Part shown: positions 64,000 through 64,000 of the stretch, piece by piece
Position numbering within the stretch: the stretch's first letter is position 1
Layout: each line of letters begins with the position of its first letter
From: Paraburkholderia sartisoli
Lineage (GTDB): Bacteria; Pseudomonadota; Gammaproteobacteria; Burkholderiales; Burkholderiaceae
Direction of reading: 5' to 3'
Length of the DNA stretch: 64,000 nt
NCBI RefSeq assembly: GCF_900107685.1
Contig: NZ_FNRQ01000004.1
Coordinates: 186,001-250,000, forward strand
Notes under the pieces: generated by a model
What the model saw: the letters and a program-made list of their open reading frames with translations, nothing else
Told to the model about the DNA's origin: nothing
Database searches by the model: none
Program-made: the position numbers and the translations under genes

Positions 64000-64000
64000 C

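Overview
The window is GC-rich DNA that reads as a chromosomal segment of Burkholderia/Paraburkholderia type (Burkholderiales). The pointers are a second infA gene next to small Burkholderia-like hypothetical proteins, a NasST-type nitrate assimilation cluster with a sigma54/NtrC-like promoter, a non-phosphorylating rhamnose pathway, and many FCD-type GntR, AraC and LysR regulators beside ABC and MFS importers. It is a dense accessory-metabolism region. No rRNA, tRNA, CRISPR array or intact mobile element was found.

Layout. (1) 1-4063: amino-acid module with a YheO/DauR-like regulator and an ornithine-cyclodeaminase-family reductase on the minus strand, facing a periplasmic amino-acid binding protein and a DadA-like FAD oxidoreductase. 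Two AGTCTA/TAGACT inverted repeats lie in the divergent promoter region. (2) 4580-5257: small hypothetical protein and IF-1 paralogue. (3) 5335-8949: FCD GntR regulator and CynX-type MFS transporter divergent around a 33-bp palindrome, then a class II Fic protein whose gene is preceded by six 12-bp-phased repeats. (4) 9328-17781: narK-nirB-nirD-nasA-nasT-nasS, with an NtrC-like site and a -24/-12 promoter upstream. (5) 17801-25177: TctDE-like two-component system, Fbp-type ABC importer and porin. (6) 25224-37517: L-rhamnose ABC importer, mutarotase, lactonase, two dehydrogenases, L-rhamnonate dehydratase, MFS transporter and LysR regulator, plus a PhyH-type dioxygenase. (7) 37688-38897: AraC/VOC/membrane-protein operon with ATGA overlaps. 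(8) 38960-43892: two GntR regulators and the glucarate transporter/dehydratase pair. (9) 44534-54335: AAHS-type transporter, flavin reductase, amidase plus GntR, CDP-diacylglycerol pyrophosphatase, fatty-acid desaturase, several unknown proteins, an autotransporter remnant and a ketopantoate reductase fragment. (10) 54444-62163: polyol (probably xylitol or arabitol) ABC importer, polyol dehydrogenase, AraC regulator and xylulokinase. (11) 62478-63999: IS3 orfA scrap and an S1/P1-nuclease/phospholipase-C-like gene cut by the window end.

How it works together: most modules pair an importer with the first catabolic enzymes and a local regulator. In several the operators can be read directly: 1763-1832, 6186-6218, 19914-19935, 39855-39869 with 41019-41031, and 9052-9149 for nitrate. 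The most unusual signal is the phased repeat array at the fic promoter. Other items worth attention are two factor-independent terminators with no adjacent gene on their strand (44332-44364 and 47609-47646), which may mark small RNAs, and an autotransporter remnant whose frame is broken by an 8-bp tandem duplication.
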